64,000 nt of DNA from an uncultured Clostridia bacterium (GCA_947591605.1 CANQDF010000001.1:124001-188000), one strand, 5' to 3'. Numbered from the stretch's first letter, positions 27,838-37,120 are shown. Made by a program: numbers and translations. The notes: generated by a model not told the origin, from the sequence alone.

Positions 27838-29367
27838 ATGCTTGCCAAGGTCATTTCGGCTGCCATTATGGGCATAGACGGTTACAGGGTGGATGTTGAG
27901 GTGGATATAAGCACCGGTCTGCCTGCTTTTGATATTGTGGGTCTGCCCGACAATGCGGTCAGGGAGTCAAAGGAAAGGGTAAGGACAGCCATAAAAAACT
28001 CCGGCTTTGACTTCCCGGTAAAGCGTATAACGGTAAACCTTGCTCCCGCAAATACCCGTAAGGAGGGTCCTGCCTTTGATTTGCCCATAGCTGTGGGCAT
28101 ACTTGTATGTATAGGCGTTATAAAGCCCGAGGCGGTTGAAGGCACCCTGTTTTTGGGAGAGCTTTCTCTGGACGGAGCGGTAAAGAGTGTTGACGGCGTG
28201 CTGCCTATGGTCGCCTCGGCGGAGGCAAACGGTGTAAGGCGCTGCTTTTTGCCTGCGGGCAACGCAAGGGAGGCAGCCATAGTTTCGGGCGTTGAGGTAA
28301 TACCTGCGGACAGCCTGCAAAGGCTTGTTTCGGTATGTACGGGCAGGGAGGAGCCGACGGTATTCCATGCCGATGCCGAGGAGCTTTTTGAGGCCGCAGG
28401 CGGCGAAGGGCTGGATTTTGCCGATGTAAAGGGACAGGAGGCAGTTAAAAGGGCTCTTGAAATAGCGGCTGCGGGTATGCACAATATTATTATGGTAGGG
28501 CCTCCGGGCTCGGGCAAAACGATGATGGCAAAGCGTATACCCACTATCCTGCCCGATCTTACCGTGGAGGAGAGCATAGAGATAACAAAAATATACTCCG
28601 TAGCGGGGCTTATGCGCAACGGGCGCTCGCTTATCACAAAAAGGCCTTTCCGTTCGCCGCACCACACCATATCGGGTGTGGCTATGGTAGGCGGCGGCAG
28701 GATACCAAAGCCGGGCGAGGTAAGCCTTTCGCACAATGGGGTGCTGTTTTTGGACGAGCTGCCGGAGTTTGAAAGAGGCGTGCTGGAGGAGCTGCGTCAG
28801 CCCCTGGAGGACGGAGAAATAACGGTTTCAAGGGTAAACGGCAGTATGACGTTCCCTGCAAGTCTTATGTTTGTTGCAGCCATGAATCCGTGTCCGTGCG
28901 GTTTTTACGGCTATTCGGACAAGTGCCGCTGCACAAATACGCAGATAAACAAGTATATGGGCAAGGTGTCGGGCCCTCTGCTTGACAGGATAGATGTACA
29001 AATAGAGGCTTCCGCCGTGGATTACGAGGATATGCGTTCAAAAAAACATGCGGAAAGCTCTGCCGAAATAAAAAAACGTGTTGCCGCTGCGCACAGTATA
29101 CAGGCGGAGCGCTACAGGGACGAGGATATTTACTTCAACAGTCAGCTTTCCGCCTCTCAGACGGAAAGGTTCTGCAAATTGGGCAAGGCAGAGGAAGAGC
29201 TTATAAGGTCGGCATTTGACAGGCTGGGCTTCAGCGCAAGGGCTTATCATAAGCTGTTGAAGCTTGCAAGGACAATAGCGGATCTTGACGGCGGAGGAGA
29301 AATTACCGTAAGGCATATTGCGGAGGCAATACAGCTGAGGAGCCTTGACAGGCGCCTGCTGTGCTGA
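27838..29367 (+). CDS. YifB/ComM family Mg chelatase-like AAA ATPase
   Basis: A 509-residue protein with an N-terminal Lon-protease-like fold domain (about 1-170) and an AAA+ domain. Walker A is GPPGSGKT at 221-228. The FRSPHHTISGVAMVGGG and HNGVLFLDELPEF blocks, and a zinc-like CPCGFYGYSDKCRC, are characteristic. In naturally competent bacteria ComM is a branch-migration helicase. The ATG at 27838 gives the family start MLAKVISAAIMGIDGY. It sits next to dprA, as expected for DNA-uptake genes. Confidence 0.92.
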   Translation: MLAKVISAAIMGIDGYRVDVEVDISTGLPAFDIVGLPDNAVRESKERVRTAIKNSGFDFPVKRITVNLAPANTRKEGPAFDLPIAVGILVCIGVIKPEAVEGTLFLGELSLDGAVKSVDGVLPMVASAEANGVRRCFLPAGNAREAAIVSGVEVIPADSLQRLVSVCTGREEPTVFHADAEELFEAAGGEGLDFADVKGQEAVKRALEIAAAGMHNIIMVGPPGSGKTMMAKRIPTILPDLTVEESIEITKIYSVAGLMRNGRSLITKRPFRSPHHTISGVAMVGGGRIPKPGEVSLSHNGVLFLDELPEFERGVLEELRQPLEDGEITVSRVNGSMTFPASLMFVAAMNPCPCGFYGYSDKCRCTNTQINKYMGKVSGPLLDRIDVQIEASAVDYEDMRSKKHAESSAEIKKRVAAAHSIQAERYRDEDIYFNSQLSASQTERFCKLGKAEEELIRSAFDRLGFSARAYHKLLKLARTIADLDGGGEITVRHIAEAIQLRSLDRRLLC

Positions 29368-29397
29368 TAAAAAAGGCTGAAGTATCGGGAGGTATAT

Positions 29398-30492
29398 ATG
29401 CTAAGTGACGAAAACGCATTGCTTTGGCTTGCATCGGTTTTGAATATAACACCCAAAAGAAAGCACGAGCTTGCGGAAAAATTCGGCTCCGCTGCGGCAT
29501 TGGCGTCGGCGGGCAGGGATAAAGTGGTAAAGGCAGGCTTTACGGAGGATATTGCAGATGCGCTTTTTGCGTCCGAGCCGGAAAAATATGCAGCCGATAT
29601 TCTGGGCAGGCTGTATAAAACCCAGACGGATTTCATAAGCTGTAACAATAAGGAGTATCCGTCAAGGCTTAAACAAATATACGATTATCCTCTTGTGCTT
29701 TTCAAAAAGGGTACTCTGCCCGATATGTCGGATAAAAAGGTGCTGAGCATGGTAGGCTCACGCCGCTGTACAAGCTACGGCGCAACGGTCACCTATGATA
29801 CGGCAAAGGAGCTTGCAGGCAGGGGAGTTGTGATAGTGAGCGGTATGGCGGACGGCATAGACAGTATGTCGCACAGGGGTGCGCTTGATGCGGACGGAGA
29901 TACCGTGGCTGTATTGGGCTGCGGCGTGGATATATGCTATCCCGCAGGCAACAGAGAGCTTATGGACAGGATATGCGAAAAGGGCTGCGTCATAAGCGAA
30001 CTGCCGCCGTCGGTACACCCCAGCAAATATACATTCCCTGCAAGAAACAGGATAATCAGCGGGCTTTGCGATGTGCTTGCCGTTATGGAGGCGGACGAAA
30101 AAAGCGGCACCCTGATAACGGTGGATCACGCCATAGACCAGGGGCGTGACGTTATGGCGCTGCCGGGCAACGTAACAAGCCGCTTCAGCAGGGGCACAAA
30201 CAGGCTTATAAAAGAAGGAGCGGGCATAATAACCTCTGCGGAGGATATTTGTGCCTGTCTGGGCATTGAGGAAAACAATAAAAATAAAAAAAATTACGAA
30301 AAAATAAATATTTCTCTTGCGCCCGAGGAAAAATTGGTTTATGATTGTATTCATTCGGAGCCTGTGACCTCCGATGAAATTACCGCAGTCCTTGACATGT
30401 CTGTGCGTGATGTCCAGTATGCGCTTACCATGCTGGAGCTTAAGGGTGCGGTAAGTGCCGTTTCGGGGCATAGGTATATAAGAAGGCTTTGA
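29398..30492 (+). CDS. dprA: DNA processing protein DprA
   Basis: A 364-residue protein with an N-terminal SAM-like helical domain, the Rossmann fold of DprA (MVGSRRCTSYG, GMADGIDSMSHRGAL, LGCGVDICYPAGNREL, EADEKSGTLITVDHA) and a C-terminal winged-helix domain (about 305-360). DprA loads RecA on incoming single strands. GGAGGTATAT precedes the ATG. It lies 30 bases after the comM gene and 45 before topA. Confidence 0.94.
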   Translation: MLSDENALLWLASVLNITPKRKHELAEKFGSAAALASAGRDKVVKAGFTEDIADALFASEPEKYAADILGRLYKTQTDFISCNNKEYPSRLKQIYDYPLVLFKKGTLPDMSDKKVLSMVGSRRCTSYGATVTYDTAKELAGRGVVIVSGMADGIDSMSHRGALDADGDTVAVLGCGVDICYPAGNRELMDRICEKGCVISELPPSVHPSKYTFPARNRIISGLCDVLAVMEADEKSGTLITVDHAIDQGRDVMALPGNVTSRFSRGTNRLIKEGAGIITSAEDICACLGIEENNKNKKNYEKINISLAPEEKLVYDCIHSEPVTSDEITAVLDMSVRDVQYALTMLELKGAVSAVSGHRYIRRL

Positions 30493-30537
30493 TATGCTGC
30501 GGCTTTGGCTGCGGCGGATTATACAAGGGGGAGCATT

Positions 30538-32622
30538 ATGAGCAGCAAAAAAAATTTGGTTATTGTAGAGTCGCCTGCAAAGGCAAAAACTCTTAAAAAG
30601 TTTTTGGGCAGCAATTACAAGATAGAGGCGTCGGTCGGTCATGTCAGGGATCTGCCCAAAAGCGAGCTGGGTATAGATATAAACAATGATTTTGAGCCTA
30701 AATATATAACTATAAGGGGAAAGGGCGAGCTGCTTGCAAAGCTCCGCAAGGAGGTAAAGGCGGCTGACAGGGTATACCTTGCCACCGACCCCGACCGTGA
30801 GGGCGAGGCAATAAGCTGGCACCTTATGCACGCACTCAAGCTTGACGACAAAAAGGCAAGCAGGATAACCTTTAACGAGATAACCAAAAACGCCGTTAAA
30901 AAGAGCATAAAGGAGGCAAGAAAAATCGATATGGATCTTGTCGATGCTCAGCAGGCAAGGCGTGAGGTGGACAGGATAGTCGGCTACAAGATCAGCCCCC
31001 TTTTGTGGAAAAAGGTAAAAAAAGGCTTAAGCGCAGGACGTGTACAGTCGGTTGCGCTTTCGCTCATATGCGACAGGGAGGAAGAGATAGACAACTTTAT
31101 CCCCAAGGAATACTGGAGCATTGACGTGCAGCTTAAAACAGGCAAAAACAAAACGGTAAAGGCAAGGTTTTACGGCAAGGGCAAAAAAAAGCTTGAGCTT
31201 AACAGCAAGGCGGAAACGGACAAGGTGCTTGACGAGGTAAAAAACAAAGCCTTTACGGTTTCCTCCGTAAGGCGTGGCAACAGGGTAAAAAATCCCGTGC
31301 CTCCTTTTACCACAAGCACAATGCAGCAGGAGGCGTCCAAGCTGCTCGGCTTCGGCTCACAAAAGACCATGCGCATTGCCCAGCAGCTCTATGAGGGCGT
31401 AGATATAAAGGGCGAGGGTACGGTAGGCCTTGTATCCTACATCCGTACAGACTCTGTGCGTATTGCGGACGAGGCATACGAGGAGGCAAAGGAGCTTATA
31501 CTTGCAAACTACGGCGAGGAGTATGTAAAGGAACGCAGACAGTATACGACCGATAAAAGGGCGCAGGACGCCCACGAGGCAATAAGGCCCACAAGCGCAA
31601 AAAGGCTGCCCGATGCTATAAAGGACAGTCTTTCCAGGGATCAGTACAGGCTTTACAAGCTCATATGGGAGAGGTTTGTGGCAAGCCAGATGCCTCAGGC
31701 GCAGTACACAACAATATCCGCCGATATAGAGTCGGGCGGCTACAGCTTCAGGGCATCGGGCTCACTGCTTGTGTTTGACGGCTATCTTTCGGTATATAAA
31801 AAGAATGAGGAAAAGGAGGAGGAAACCTCCATGCCCGAGGTAATGGACGGAGATGTGCTCAAAATGACGGAAATCACACCGCTGCAGCACTTTACTCAGC
31901 CTCCGGCAAGGTATACCGAGGCTATGCTCATAAAAACGCTTGAGGATATAGGCGTAGGCAGACCAAGCACCTATGCGCCCACAATAAGCGTTATACAGGC
32001 ACGCAACTATGTTACCAAGGAGGATAAGCTCTTTTATACAACGGAGCTTGGCGAGGTGGTAAACAAGATAATCACATCAAACTTCGGTTCGATAATAAAT
32101 ACCGATTTTACCGCCGATATGGAGAGCACTCTCGACAGGGTGGAATCGGGCGAAATAGAATGGAAGCAGATCTTAAGGGACTTTTATCCTCTGCTTAAGG
32201 ATCTCCTGGACAAGGCGGAGAGCAATGTCGAAAACGTAAAGCTGGAGGATGAGGTGACCGATGTTATCTGTGACGAATGCGGCAGAAATATGGTAATAAA
32301 GTACGGCAGATACGGCAAATTCCTTGCCTGCCCGGGCTTTCCCGAGTGCCGCTTCACAAAGCCGCTTTATGAGGATACGGGCGTAAAATGCCCAAAATGC
32401 GGAGGCAAGGTGCTTATCAAAAAAACCAAAAAGGGCAGAAAATACTATGGCTGCGAAAACAATCCCGATTGCGACCTTATGCTCTGGAACAAGCCTACGG
32501 GAGAGCTTTGCCCCGAATGCGGCTCCGCTCTTGTCATAAAGGGTTCAAGATCGGCACGCATAGCATGCAGCAACGGAGAATGCCAATACTCAAGGGAGGC
32601 TGAACAGGCAAAGGATGACTGA
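30538..32622 (+). CDS. topA: DNA topoisomerase I
   Basis: A 694-residue type IA topoisomerase that relaxes negative supercoils. The TOPRIM domain is at 1-115 with DPDREGEAISWHL, the catalytic tyrosine is Y301 in VSYIRTDSVR, and three C-terminal Cys4 zinc fingers are visible (CDEC..., CPKC..., CPEC...), all with four cysteines. The ATG at 30538 with GGGGGAGCATT upstream gives the family start MSSKKNLVIVESPAKAKTL. It lies in one operon with comM and dprA before it and codY after. Confidence 0.96.
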   Translation: MSSKKNLVIVESPAKAKTLKKFLGSNYKIEASVGHVRDLPKSELGIDINNDFEPKYITIRGKGELLAKLRKEVKAADRVYLATDPDREGEAISWHLMHALKLDDKKASRITFNEITKNAVKKSIKEARKIDMDLVDAQQARREVDRIVGYKISPLLWKKVKKGLSAGRVQSVALSLICDREEEIDNFIPKEYWSIDVQLKTGKNKTVKARFYGKGKKKLELNSKAETDKVLDEVKNKAFTVSSVRRGNRVKNPVPPFTTSTMQQEASKLLGFGSQKTMRIAQQLYEGVDIKGEGTVGLVSYIRTDSVRIADEAYEEAKELILANYGEEYVKERRQYTTDKRAQDAHEAIRPTSAKRLPDAIKDSLSRDQYRLYKLIWERFVASQMPQAQYTTISADIESGGYSFRASGSLLVFDGYLSVYKKNEEKEEETSMPEVMDGDVLKMTEITPLQHFTQPPARYTEAMLIKTLEDIGVGRPSTYAPTISVIQARNYVTKEDKLFYTTELGEVVNKIITSNFGSIINTDFTADMESTLDRVESGEIEWKQILRDFYPLLKDLLDKAESNVENVKLEDEVTDVICDECGRNMVIKYGRYGKFLACPGFPECRFTKPLYEDTGVKCPKCGGKVLIKKTKKGRKYYGCENNPDCDLMLWNKPTGELCPECGSALVIKGSRSARIACSNGECQYSREAEQAKDD

Positions 32623-32639
32623 GCCTGTATAATGGATAT

Positions 32640-33404
32640 ATGACGGAATATGATTTGTTAAGGCAGTCGTACAGGGCATTGCTTGCGTCTGCCGATAATG
32701 CCGTGCAGGCACTGGAACAGATGGCGGAAAGGCTCAGCGCCGATCTGCCCGCAAACGTTGTTATAGCCGACAGCAGAGGATGTATTGCCGCACAGGCAAG
32801 GCTGGAGTATTTTAATCCCTTTGGCAGGGAAAAGGGCGAGATGCTGGATACGGTGCTTGCGGACAGCCTTGCGGAGTTGGACAGCGACCTTACGGATGTG
32901 CCTATGGATCGGCTGCCCGTAAGGACAGCCGCAAAAAGCGATATAAGGCAGTATACGGCAAGCATATTTGCCGCAAAGGTGTACCGCAGCAGGGCGTGCA
33001 GCCTTATAGTCTATCGCAGGGAGGCGCCCCTCGATGATGACGAAAAGGCGCTTTGTGCCTTTGTGTCGTGCGCCGCAGCCCTTATACTCAGCTCCCGTGA
33101 CAATGAGCAGCGGCTTAATGAAAAGCGCAAGCGTGAGATAATAAAAACCGTTACCGAGTCGCTTTCATACTCGGAGCTTATGGTATCGGGCATAATTTTC
33201 AGGTATCTGGGCTCAAACGAGGGCATTATAGTGGCAAGCCGCATGGCCGACAGCGAGGGCATAACCCGCTCGGTCATAGTAAATGCAATAAGAAAGCTCG
33301 AGAGCGCAGGCATACTGGAGTCACGCTCGCTGGGCATGAAGGGTACTTACATAAAAGTGCTTAATGATTATTTTGCCTCGGAAATTGCAAAAATCAAAAA
33401 ATAA
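32640..33404 (+). CDS. codY: Global GTP/branched-chain amino acid sensor CodY
   Basis: A 254-residue repressor: an N-terminal GAF-type domain (about 1-150) that senses branched-chain amino acids and a C-terminal winged helix (about 195-250) with SRMADSEGITRSVIVNAIRK and SLGMKGTYIKVLN, nearly identical to known CodY recognition helices. It controls adaptation to nutrient limitation. The ATG at 32640 has no good Shine-Dalgarno; an ATG at 32632 is followed by a stop. So translation may rely on coupling to topA, which ends 17 bases before. Confidence 0.94.
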   Translation: MTEYDLLRQSYRALLASADNAVQALEQMAERLSADLPANVVIADSRGCIAAQARLEYFNPFGREKGEMLDTVLADSLAELDSDLTDVPMDRLPVRTAAKSDIRQYTASIFAAKVYRSRACSLIVYRREAPLDDDEKALCAFVSCAAALILSSRDNEQRLNEKRKREIIKTVTESLSYSELMVSGIIFRYLGSNEGIIVASRMADSEGITRSVIVNAIRKLESAGILESRSLGMKGTYIKVLNDYFASEIAKIKK

Positions 33405-33414
33405 TAAAAAGGTG

Positions 33415-33443
33415 TTGAAAAATTGCCCGAAAATTGGTAGCAT
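33415..33443 (+). promoter_or_regulatory. Possible promoter with CodY-like box before DUF402-radC
   Basis: TTGAAA (33415-33420), 17 bases, TAGCAT (33438-33443). The spacer holds AATTGCCCGAAAATT (33421-33435), 12 of 15 positions like the CodY box AATTTTCWGAAAATT. CodY bound there would block the promoter. Confidence 0.4.
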
Positions 33444-33496
33444 ATAGATATATGATCTGCACTGATGTCATGGGTCAACGGTCGGGGGTATGTACT

Positions 33497-33967
33497 ATGG
33501 ATGAAGTCAGGCTTTACAGGCGTCGGTTTATACCCGATGAAAGGATACTGCTTAAGGATGATATTATAGTAAGCATTTGTGAGGACAGGCTGGTCACAAG
33601 GTGGAACGTGCTCACAAAGAGGCATGATTTTACGCACGGCTCAAGCTGTTACTTTTTTAAGGAGGGCTGGAAGATAAGCCGTTTTATGACTGAGGACGAC
33701 AGGCTGCTTTACTGGTACTGCGATATTATAGAAACGGAGTACGATGCCAAGGAAAATGCTTATACGCTTAACGACCTGCTTATAGACGTTATTGTATATC
33801 CCGACGGCAGAGTCGAGGTGGTGGATATCGACGAGGCGGCTCTTGCCCTTGAAAAGGATATAATACCCAAGGAGCTCGTGATAAAATCTCTTTACAGGCT
33901 AAACGAACTGCTTAAGGTGATATATTCGGGCAGGTTTCCGCTTTACAGCGCATATGCGGAGGTATGA
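33497..33967 (+). CDS. DUF402 family protein
   Basis: A 156-residue protein of the DUF402/FomD-like beta-barrel family, members of which hydrolyse nucleoside di- or triphosphates in some Firmicutes. Conserved-looking pieces are WKISRFMTEDDRLLYWYCDI, the acidic LLIDVIVYPDGRVEVVDIDE, and the helical end. The ATG at 33497 has GGGGGT seven to eight bases upstream; the longer frame from 33434 runs over the promoter. It is 3 bases from radC. Confidence 0.72.
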   Translation: MDEVRLYRRRFIPDERILLKDDIIVSICEDRLVTRWNVLTKRHDFTHGSSCYFFKEGWKISRFMTEDDRLLYWYCDIIETEYDAKENAYTLNDLLIDVIVYPDGRVEVVDIDEAALALEKDIIPKELVIKSLYRLNELLKVIYSGRFPLYSAYAEV

Positions 33968-33970
33968 CCT

Positions 33971-34669
33971 ATGGACGGCAGGGGGAATATCCATACCGGA
34001 CACAGGGAGAGAATGCGCAAAAGATTTATCGAACAGGGCAGTGCGGACGGCTTTGAGGATCATGAAATGCTGGAGATGCTCCTTTACTATGCGGTAAAGA
34101 GGAGCGATACAAATGCACTTGCTCATAAAATGATAAACAGCTTCGGCTCGTTTCATGCCTTGCTTGACGCCTCTGTGCCGGAAATTATGGAAAGCTGCGG
34201 CGTCAGTGAAGCAACAGCCTTTCTGGTGAGCCTTATGCCGTATATAGCAAGGCGCTACGGCGGCAGCGCAAACGGACAAAAAAGCAGGATAGGCTCAAAA
34301 AACGATGCCTTTGATATTATACAGCCTATGATAACCGACCATGCCTCGGAGCAGTTTTTTGTGGTGTGTCTTGACGAGGGCTATAACCTTATTAAGCTTA
34401 AAAGTCTTGCACAGGGCACGGCCACAAGCACGGAGGTGCGTCTGGAAACCATAATATCCATGGTTATAAAGCACAAGGCGGCATATGCGATAATTGCTCA
34501 CAATCATCCCGGGCATACCTACGGTCCGTCGGGAGATGACATTGCCGCTACCGAAAAAATAAAATCGGCTTTTGCCATAATAAATGTAGTATTACTTGAC
34601 CATATAATCATATGCGGCGACAAATGCTTCAGCTTTGCTCAAAACCGCATATGCGGTCTGCATTATTAA
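33971..34669 (+). CDS. radC: RadC family JAB/MPN metalloprotease-like protein
   Basis: A 232-residue protein with a helix-hairpin-helix start (about 15-85) and a C-terminal JAMM domain (H177-x-H179, then D190 in HNHPGHTYGPSGDD). RadC proteins were once tied to DNA repair but their role is not proven; the metal ligands here are complete. GGAGGTATGACCT gives the ATG at 33971, overlapping the end of the DUF402 gene's ribosome-binding region. Confidence 0.92.
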   Translation: MDGRGNIHTGHRERMRKRFIEQGSADGFEDHEMLEMLLYYAVKRSDTNALAHKMINSFGSFHALLDASVPEIMESCGVSEATAFLVSLMPYIARRYGGSANGQKSRIGSKNDAFDIIQPMITDHASEQFFVVCLDEGYNLIKLKSLAQGTATSTEVRLETIISMVIKHKAAYAIIAHNHPGHTYGPSGDDIAATEKIKSAFAIINVVLLDHIIICGDKCFSFAQNRICGLHY

Positions 34670-34682
34670 AGGAGGTTTTTAC

Positions 34683-34886
34683 ATGGACAAGAAAAGATTG
34701 GTAAGGGTGGAAAACGGTATGCTTGCAGGCGTTTGCGGAGGCCTTGCGCAGTATATTGGCATAGACCCCACCATAATAAGGCTCGTTTGGGCTATCGTTA
34801 CTCTTTTTACGGGTGTTGCTTTGGGCATTATTATATACATTATATGCGCTGTAGTTATACCAAAGGACGACGGTATAATAGACTGA
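34683..34886 (+). CDS. PspC domain membrane protein
   Basis: A 67-residue protein: a basic start, the PspC motif GMLAGVCGGLAQYIGIDPTIIRLVW, and one hydrophobic helix (about 38-60). Short PspC proteins take part in envelope stress. The ATG at 34683 has AAAGGAGGTTTTTAC upstream. It lies 13 bases after radC and 26 bases before glyS. Confidence 0.85.
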   Translation: MDKKRLVRVENGMLAGVCGGLAQYIGIDPTIIRLVWAIVTLFTGVALGIIIYIICAVVIPKDDGIID

Positions 34887-34912
34887 GCGTCTTAAACGGA
34901 GGATAATTTCAA

Positions 34913-36295
34913 ATGGAAAAGAATATGGAAAAAATAGTGGCTCTTGCAAAGTCCAGAGGCTTTGTTTTCCCGGGTTCGGAGATATACGGAGGTCTTGCCA
35001 ACACATGGGATTACGGCCCTTTGGGTGTGGAGCTGAAAAACAATGTAAAAAAGGCGTGGTGGAAGAAGTTTGTACAGGAGAGCCCCTATAATACGGGTGT
35101 GGACTGTGCAATACTTATGAACCCTCAGGTATGGGTGGCAAGCGGCCATGTGGGCGGTTTTAACGACCCCCTTACGGACTGCAAGGAGTGCCACGAGCGC
35201 TTCAGAGCCGACAACATAATTGAGGATTACAACAAGGCAAACGGCATAGAGGGAAATGCGGACGGCTGGACAAACGAGCAGATGATGGACTACATCAAGG
35301 AAAAGCAAATCCCCTGCCCAACCTGCGGTGCGCACAATTTTACCGATATAAGGCAGTTTAACCTTATGTTCAAGACGCATGCAGGCGTTACCGAGGAGGA
35401 GAAGAACGTTGTTTATATGCGTCCGGAAACCGCACAGGGTATCTTTGTAAACTTTAAAAACGTTCAGAGGACTACAAGGAAAAAGATCCCCTTTGGCATA
35501 GGTCAGATAGGCAAATCGTTCAGAAACGAGATAACACCCGGCAATTTTACATTCAGAACAAGAGAGTTTGAGCAGATGGAGCTTGAATTTTTCTGTAAGC
35601 CCGGCACAGAGCTTGAGTGGTTCTCCTACTGGAAGGACTTTTGCAAAAATTGGCTTCTGAGCCTTAACATAGCCGAAAGCAGCATTGTTATGCGTGATCA
35701 CGACCCTGCGGAGCTTGCTCATTACAGCAACGGCACTACCGATATAGAGTTTATGTTTCCGTTTGGCAGAGGCGAGCTGTGGGGCATTGCTTCGAGGACG
35801 GACTTCGATCTTAAGGCGCATGCAAGCCATTCGGGCGAAAATATGGAGTATTTTGACCCGACAACAAACGAGAAGTATGTTCCTTACTGTATCGAGCCTT
35901 CGCTCGGTGCGGACAGAGTTACCCTTGCCTTCCTGTGCGAGGCTTACGACGAGCAGGAGCTGGAGGGCGGCGATGTAAGGACGGTGCTGCATTTCCATCC
36001 TGCGCTTGCACCGGTAAAGGCTGCGGTGCTGCCTCTTTCCAAAAAACTCAACGAGCCTGCTATGGAGGTATACAACGAGCTTTGCAAGTACTTTAACTGC
36101 GAATTTGACGATGCACAGAGCATAGGCAAGCGCTATCGCCGTCAGGATGAGATAGGTACGCCTGTCTGCATAACCTACGACTTTGATTCCGCCGAGGACG
36201 GCTGCGTTACCGTGCGTGACAGGGATACAATGCAGCAGGAGAGGATAAGCATATCCGACCTCAGATCATATATAGAGGGCAAGCTTGCGTTTTGA
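34913..36295 (+). CDS. glyS: Glycyl-tRNA synthetase (dimeric type)
   Basis: A 460-residue class II synthetase of the alpha2 type (GlyQS-like single chain). Motif 2 lies in [26 protein letters not shown]. Motif 3 is the [10 protein letters not shown] segment. The C-terminal anticodon-binding domain (about 360-455) is present. Four cysteines near residues 84-142 (CKEC..., CPTC) may bind zinc. It charges tRNA-Gly. GGAGGATAATTTCAA precedes the ATG. No T-box is seen in the 26-base gap. Confidence 0.95.
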   Translation: MEKNMEKIVALAKSRGFVFPGSEIYGGLANTWDYGPLGVELKNNVKKAWWKKFVQESPYNTGVDCAILMNPQVWVASGHVGGFNDPLTDCKECHERFRADNIIEDYNKANGIEGNADGWTNEQMMDYIKEKQIPCPTCGAHNFTDIRQFNLMFKTHAGVTEEEKNVVYMRPETAQGIFVNFKNVQRTTRKKIPFGIGQIGKSFRNEITPGNFTFRTREFEQMELEFFCKPGTELEWFSYWKDFCKNWLLSLNIAESSIVMRDHDPAELAHYSNGTTDIEFMFPFGRGELWGIASRTDFDLKAHASHSGENMEYFDPTTNEKYVPYCIEPSLGADRVTLAFLCEAYDEQELEGGDVRTVLHFHPALAPVKAAVLPLSKKLNEPAMEVYNELCKYFNCEFDDAQSIGKRYRRQDEIGTPVCITYDFDSAEDGCVTVRDRDTMQQERISISDLRSYIEGKLAF

Positions 36296-36423
36296 CGTTA
36301 TTGTTTCCCGAAGGCAGGCATAACTTCACGGGCAAACGGGCTTAAATGCGGGAGTGTTTGCCTTTGAGGCAGGTTTTGAAATTTTTGCGGTATTGGGGGA
36401 CGGCTTTTGTACACGGAGCAAGA

Positions 36424-36457
36424 CAGTACATACGGCTGTCCCCTGTACTGCTTTTTT
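36424..36457 (+). terminator. Probable terminator after glyS
   Basis: CAGTACA (36424-36430) pairs with TGTACTG (36444-36450), followed by CTTTTTT. It lies about 130 bases after the glyS stop; 36296-36423 shows nothing else. Confidence 0.55.
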
Positions 36458-36494
36458 GTCCGAGGGGCTTTTGTAAAAAAATATAAAATAAGTG

Positions 36495-36523
36495 TTGACA
36501 AAGTAAAAAAATAATGATAAGAT
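36495..36523 (+). promoter_or_regulatory. Promoter of the tRNA-Lys pair
   Basis: Perfect TTGACA (36495-36500), 17-base AT-rich spacer, TAAGAT (36518-36523). The transcript would carry palindrome element B before the tRNAs. Confidence 0.65.
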
Positions 36524-36540
36524 AATTCTTGCGTTGAAAG

Positions 36541-36775
36541 AAAGGCATTCAGGCTGTAAAATAACCTTATTTTATAAGGCAGCTTAGCATCTTAAGGCGC
36601 CGTCAGCTTAAAGCCTTTTGGCTTTAGCGATACCGTAAGGCAGGCTATAATCCGCAGGCGGAATTCACTTCCGCCGAGGAAAACAGCGAGTTTCAAGGGA
36701 CTTTTAGTCCCGCCGGAATGAGCTGTTTATACTTCTGCTTACTTTCGGAAAAGTTCCAAAGGGACTTTTTCGATA
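36541..36775. repeat. Palindrome-mosaic intergenic element, copy B
   Basis: Perfect short-loop stems follow one another: TAAAATAA/TTATTTTA (36557-36574), overlapping the alternative CCTTAT/ATAAGG (36565-36579); TAAAGCC/GGCTTTA (36609-36626); GGCGGAA/TTCCGCC (36657-36675); GGGACT/AGTCCC (36697-36711); and AAAAGTTCC/GGGACTTTT (36749-36770). GGCTATAATCCGCAG (36643-36657) and ATGAGCTGTTTATACTTCTG (from 36718) recur in copy C; the first also in copy A. No gene is seen. Confidence 0.75.
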
Positions 36776-36783
36776 TTAAATAA

Positions 36784-36856
36784 GCGCGATTAGCTCAGTT
36801 GGTAGAGCAGGTGACTCTTAATCACAAGGTCCGGGGTTCGAGCCCCCGATCGCGCA
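36784..36856 (+). tRNA. tRNA-Lys (CTT), copy 1
   Basis: A 73-nt cloverleaf: acceptor GCGCGAT/ATCGCGC, D stem GCTC/GAGC, anticodon loop CTCTTAA (anticodon CTT, reading AAG), T arm with GGTTCGAGCCC, discriminator A. CCA is not encoded. The anticodon stem has a G-A at the top pair. The next copy is identical. Confidence 0.93.
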
Positions 36857-36904
36857 TCGCCAAGCTTTTTGGCTTTATATAAGGGGCGTATACCCCATCA
36901 ATAA

Positions 36905-36977
36905 GCGCGATTAGCTCAGTTGGTAGAGCAGGTGACTCTTAATCACAAGGTCCGGGGTTCGAGCCCCCGATCGCGCA
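36905..36977 (+). tRNA. tRNA-Lys (CTT), copy 2
   Basis: Base-for-base identical to copy 1 over all 73 nt and 48 bases downstream of it. The spacer holds GCCAAGCTTTTTGGC and GGGG/CCCC hairpins that may guide processing. Followed by a terminator. Confidence 0.93.
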
Positions 36978-36986
36978 CTTAAAAAG

Positions 36987-37018
36987 GCGGGTTTGCGTTA
37001 GCGGGCTCGTTTTTTTTA
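36987..37018 (+). terminator. Terminator of the tRNA-Lys unit
   Basis: CGGGTTTG (36988-36995) pairs with CGGGCTCG (37002-37009) using several G-U pairs, then eight T. Confidence 0.65.
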
Positions 37019-37091
37019 TCGGCGCACAAGCGTATTTAGGGTAAAAAAGCAGGGCGTTTGCCATAAATTTTGCCAAATTGATAAAAAACTC

Positions 37092-37120
37092 TTGCAAATC
37101 GGCTTAAGCTGTGGTAAAAT
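37092..37120 (+). promoter_or_regulatory. Promoter of rpsB-tsf
   Basis: TTGCAA (37092-37097), 17-base spacer, TAAAAT (37115-37120). The 105-base leader contains a CCGCTTGTAAAGCGG hairpin (37169-37183) before AAGGAGGACG. Confidence 0.75.
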
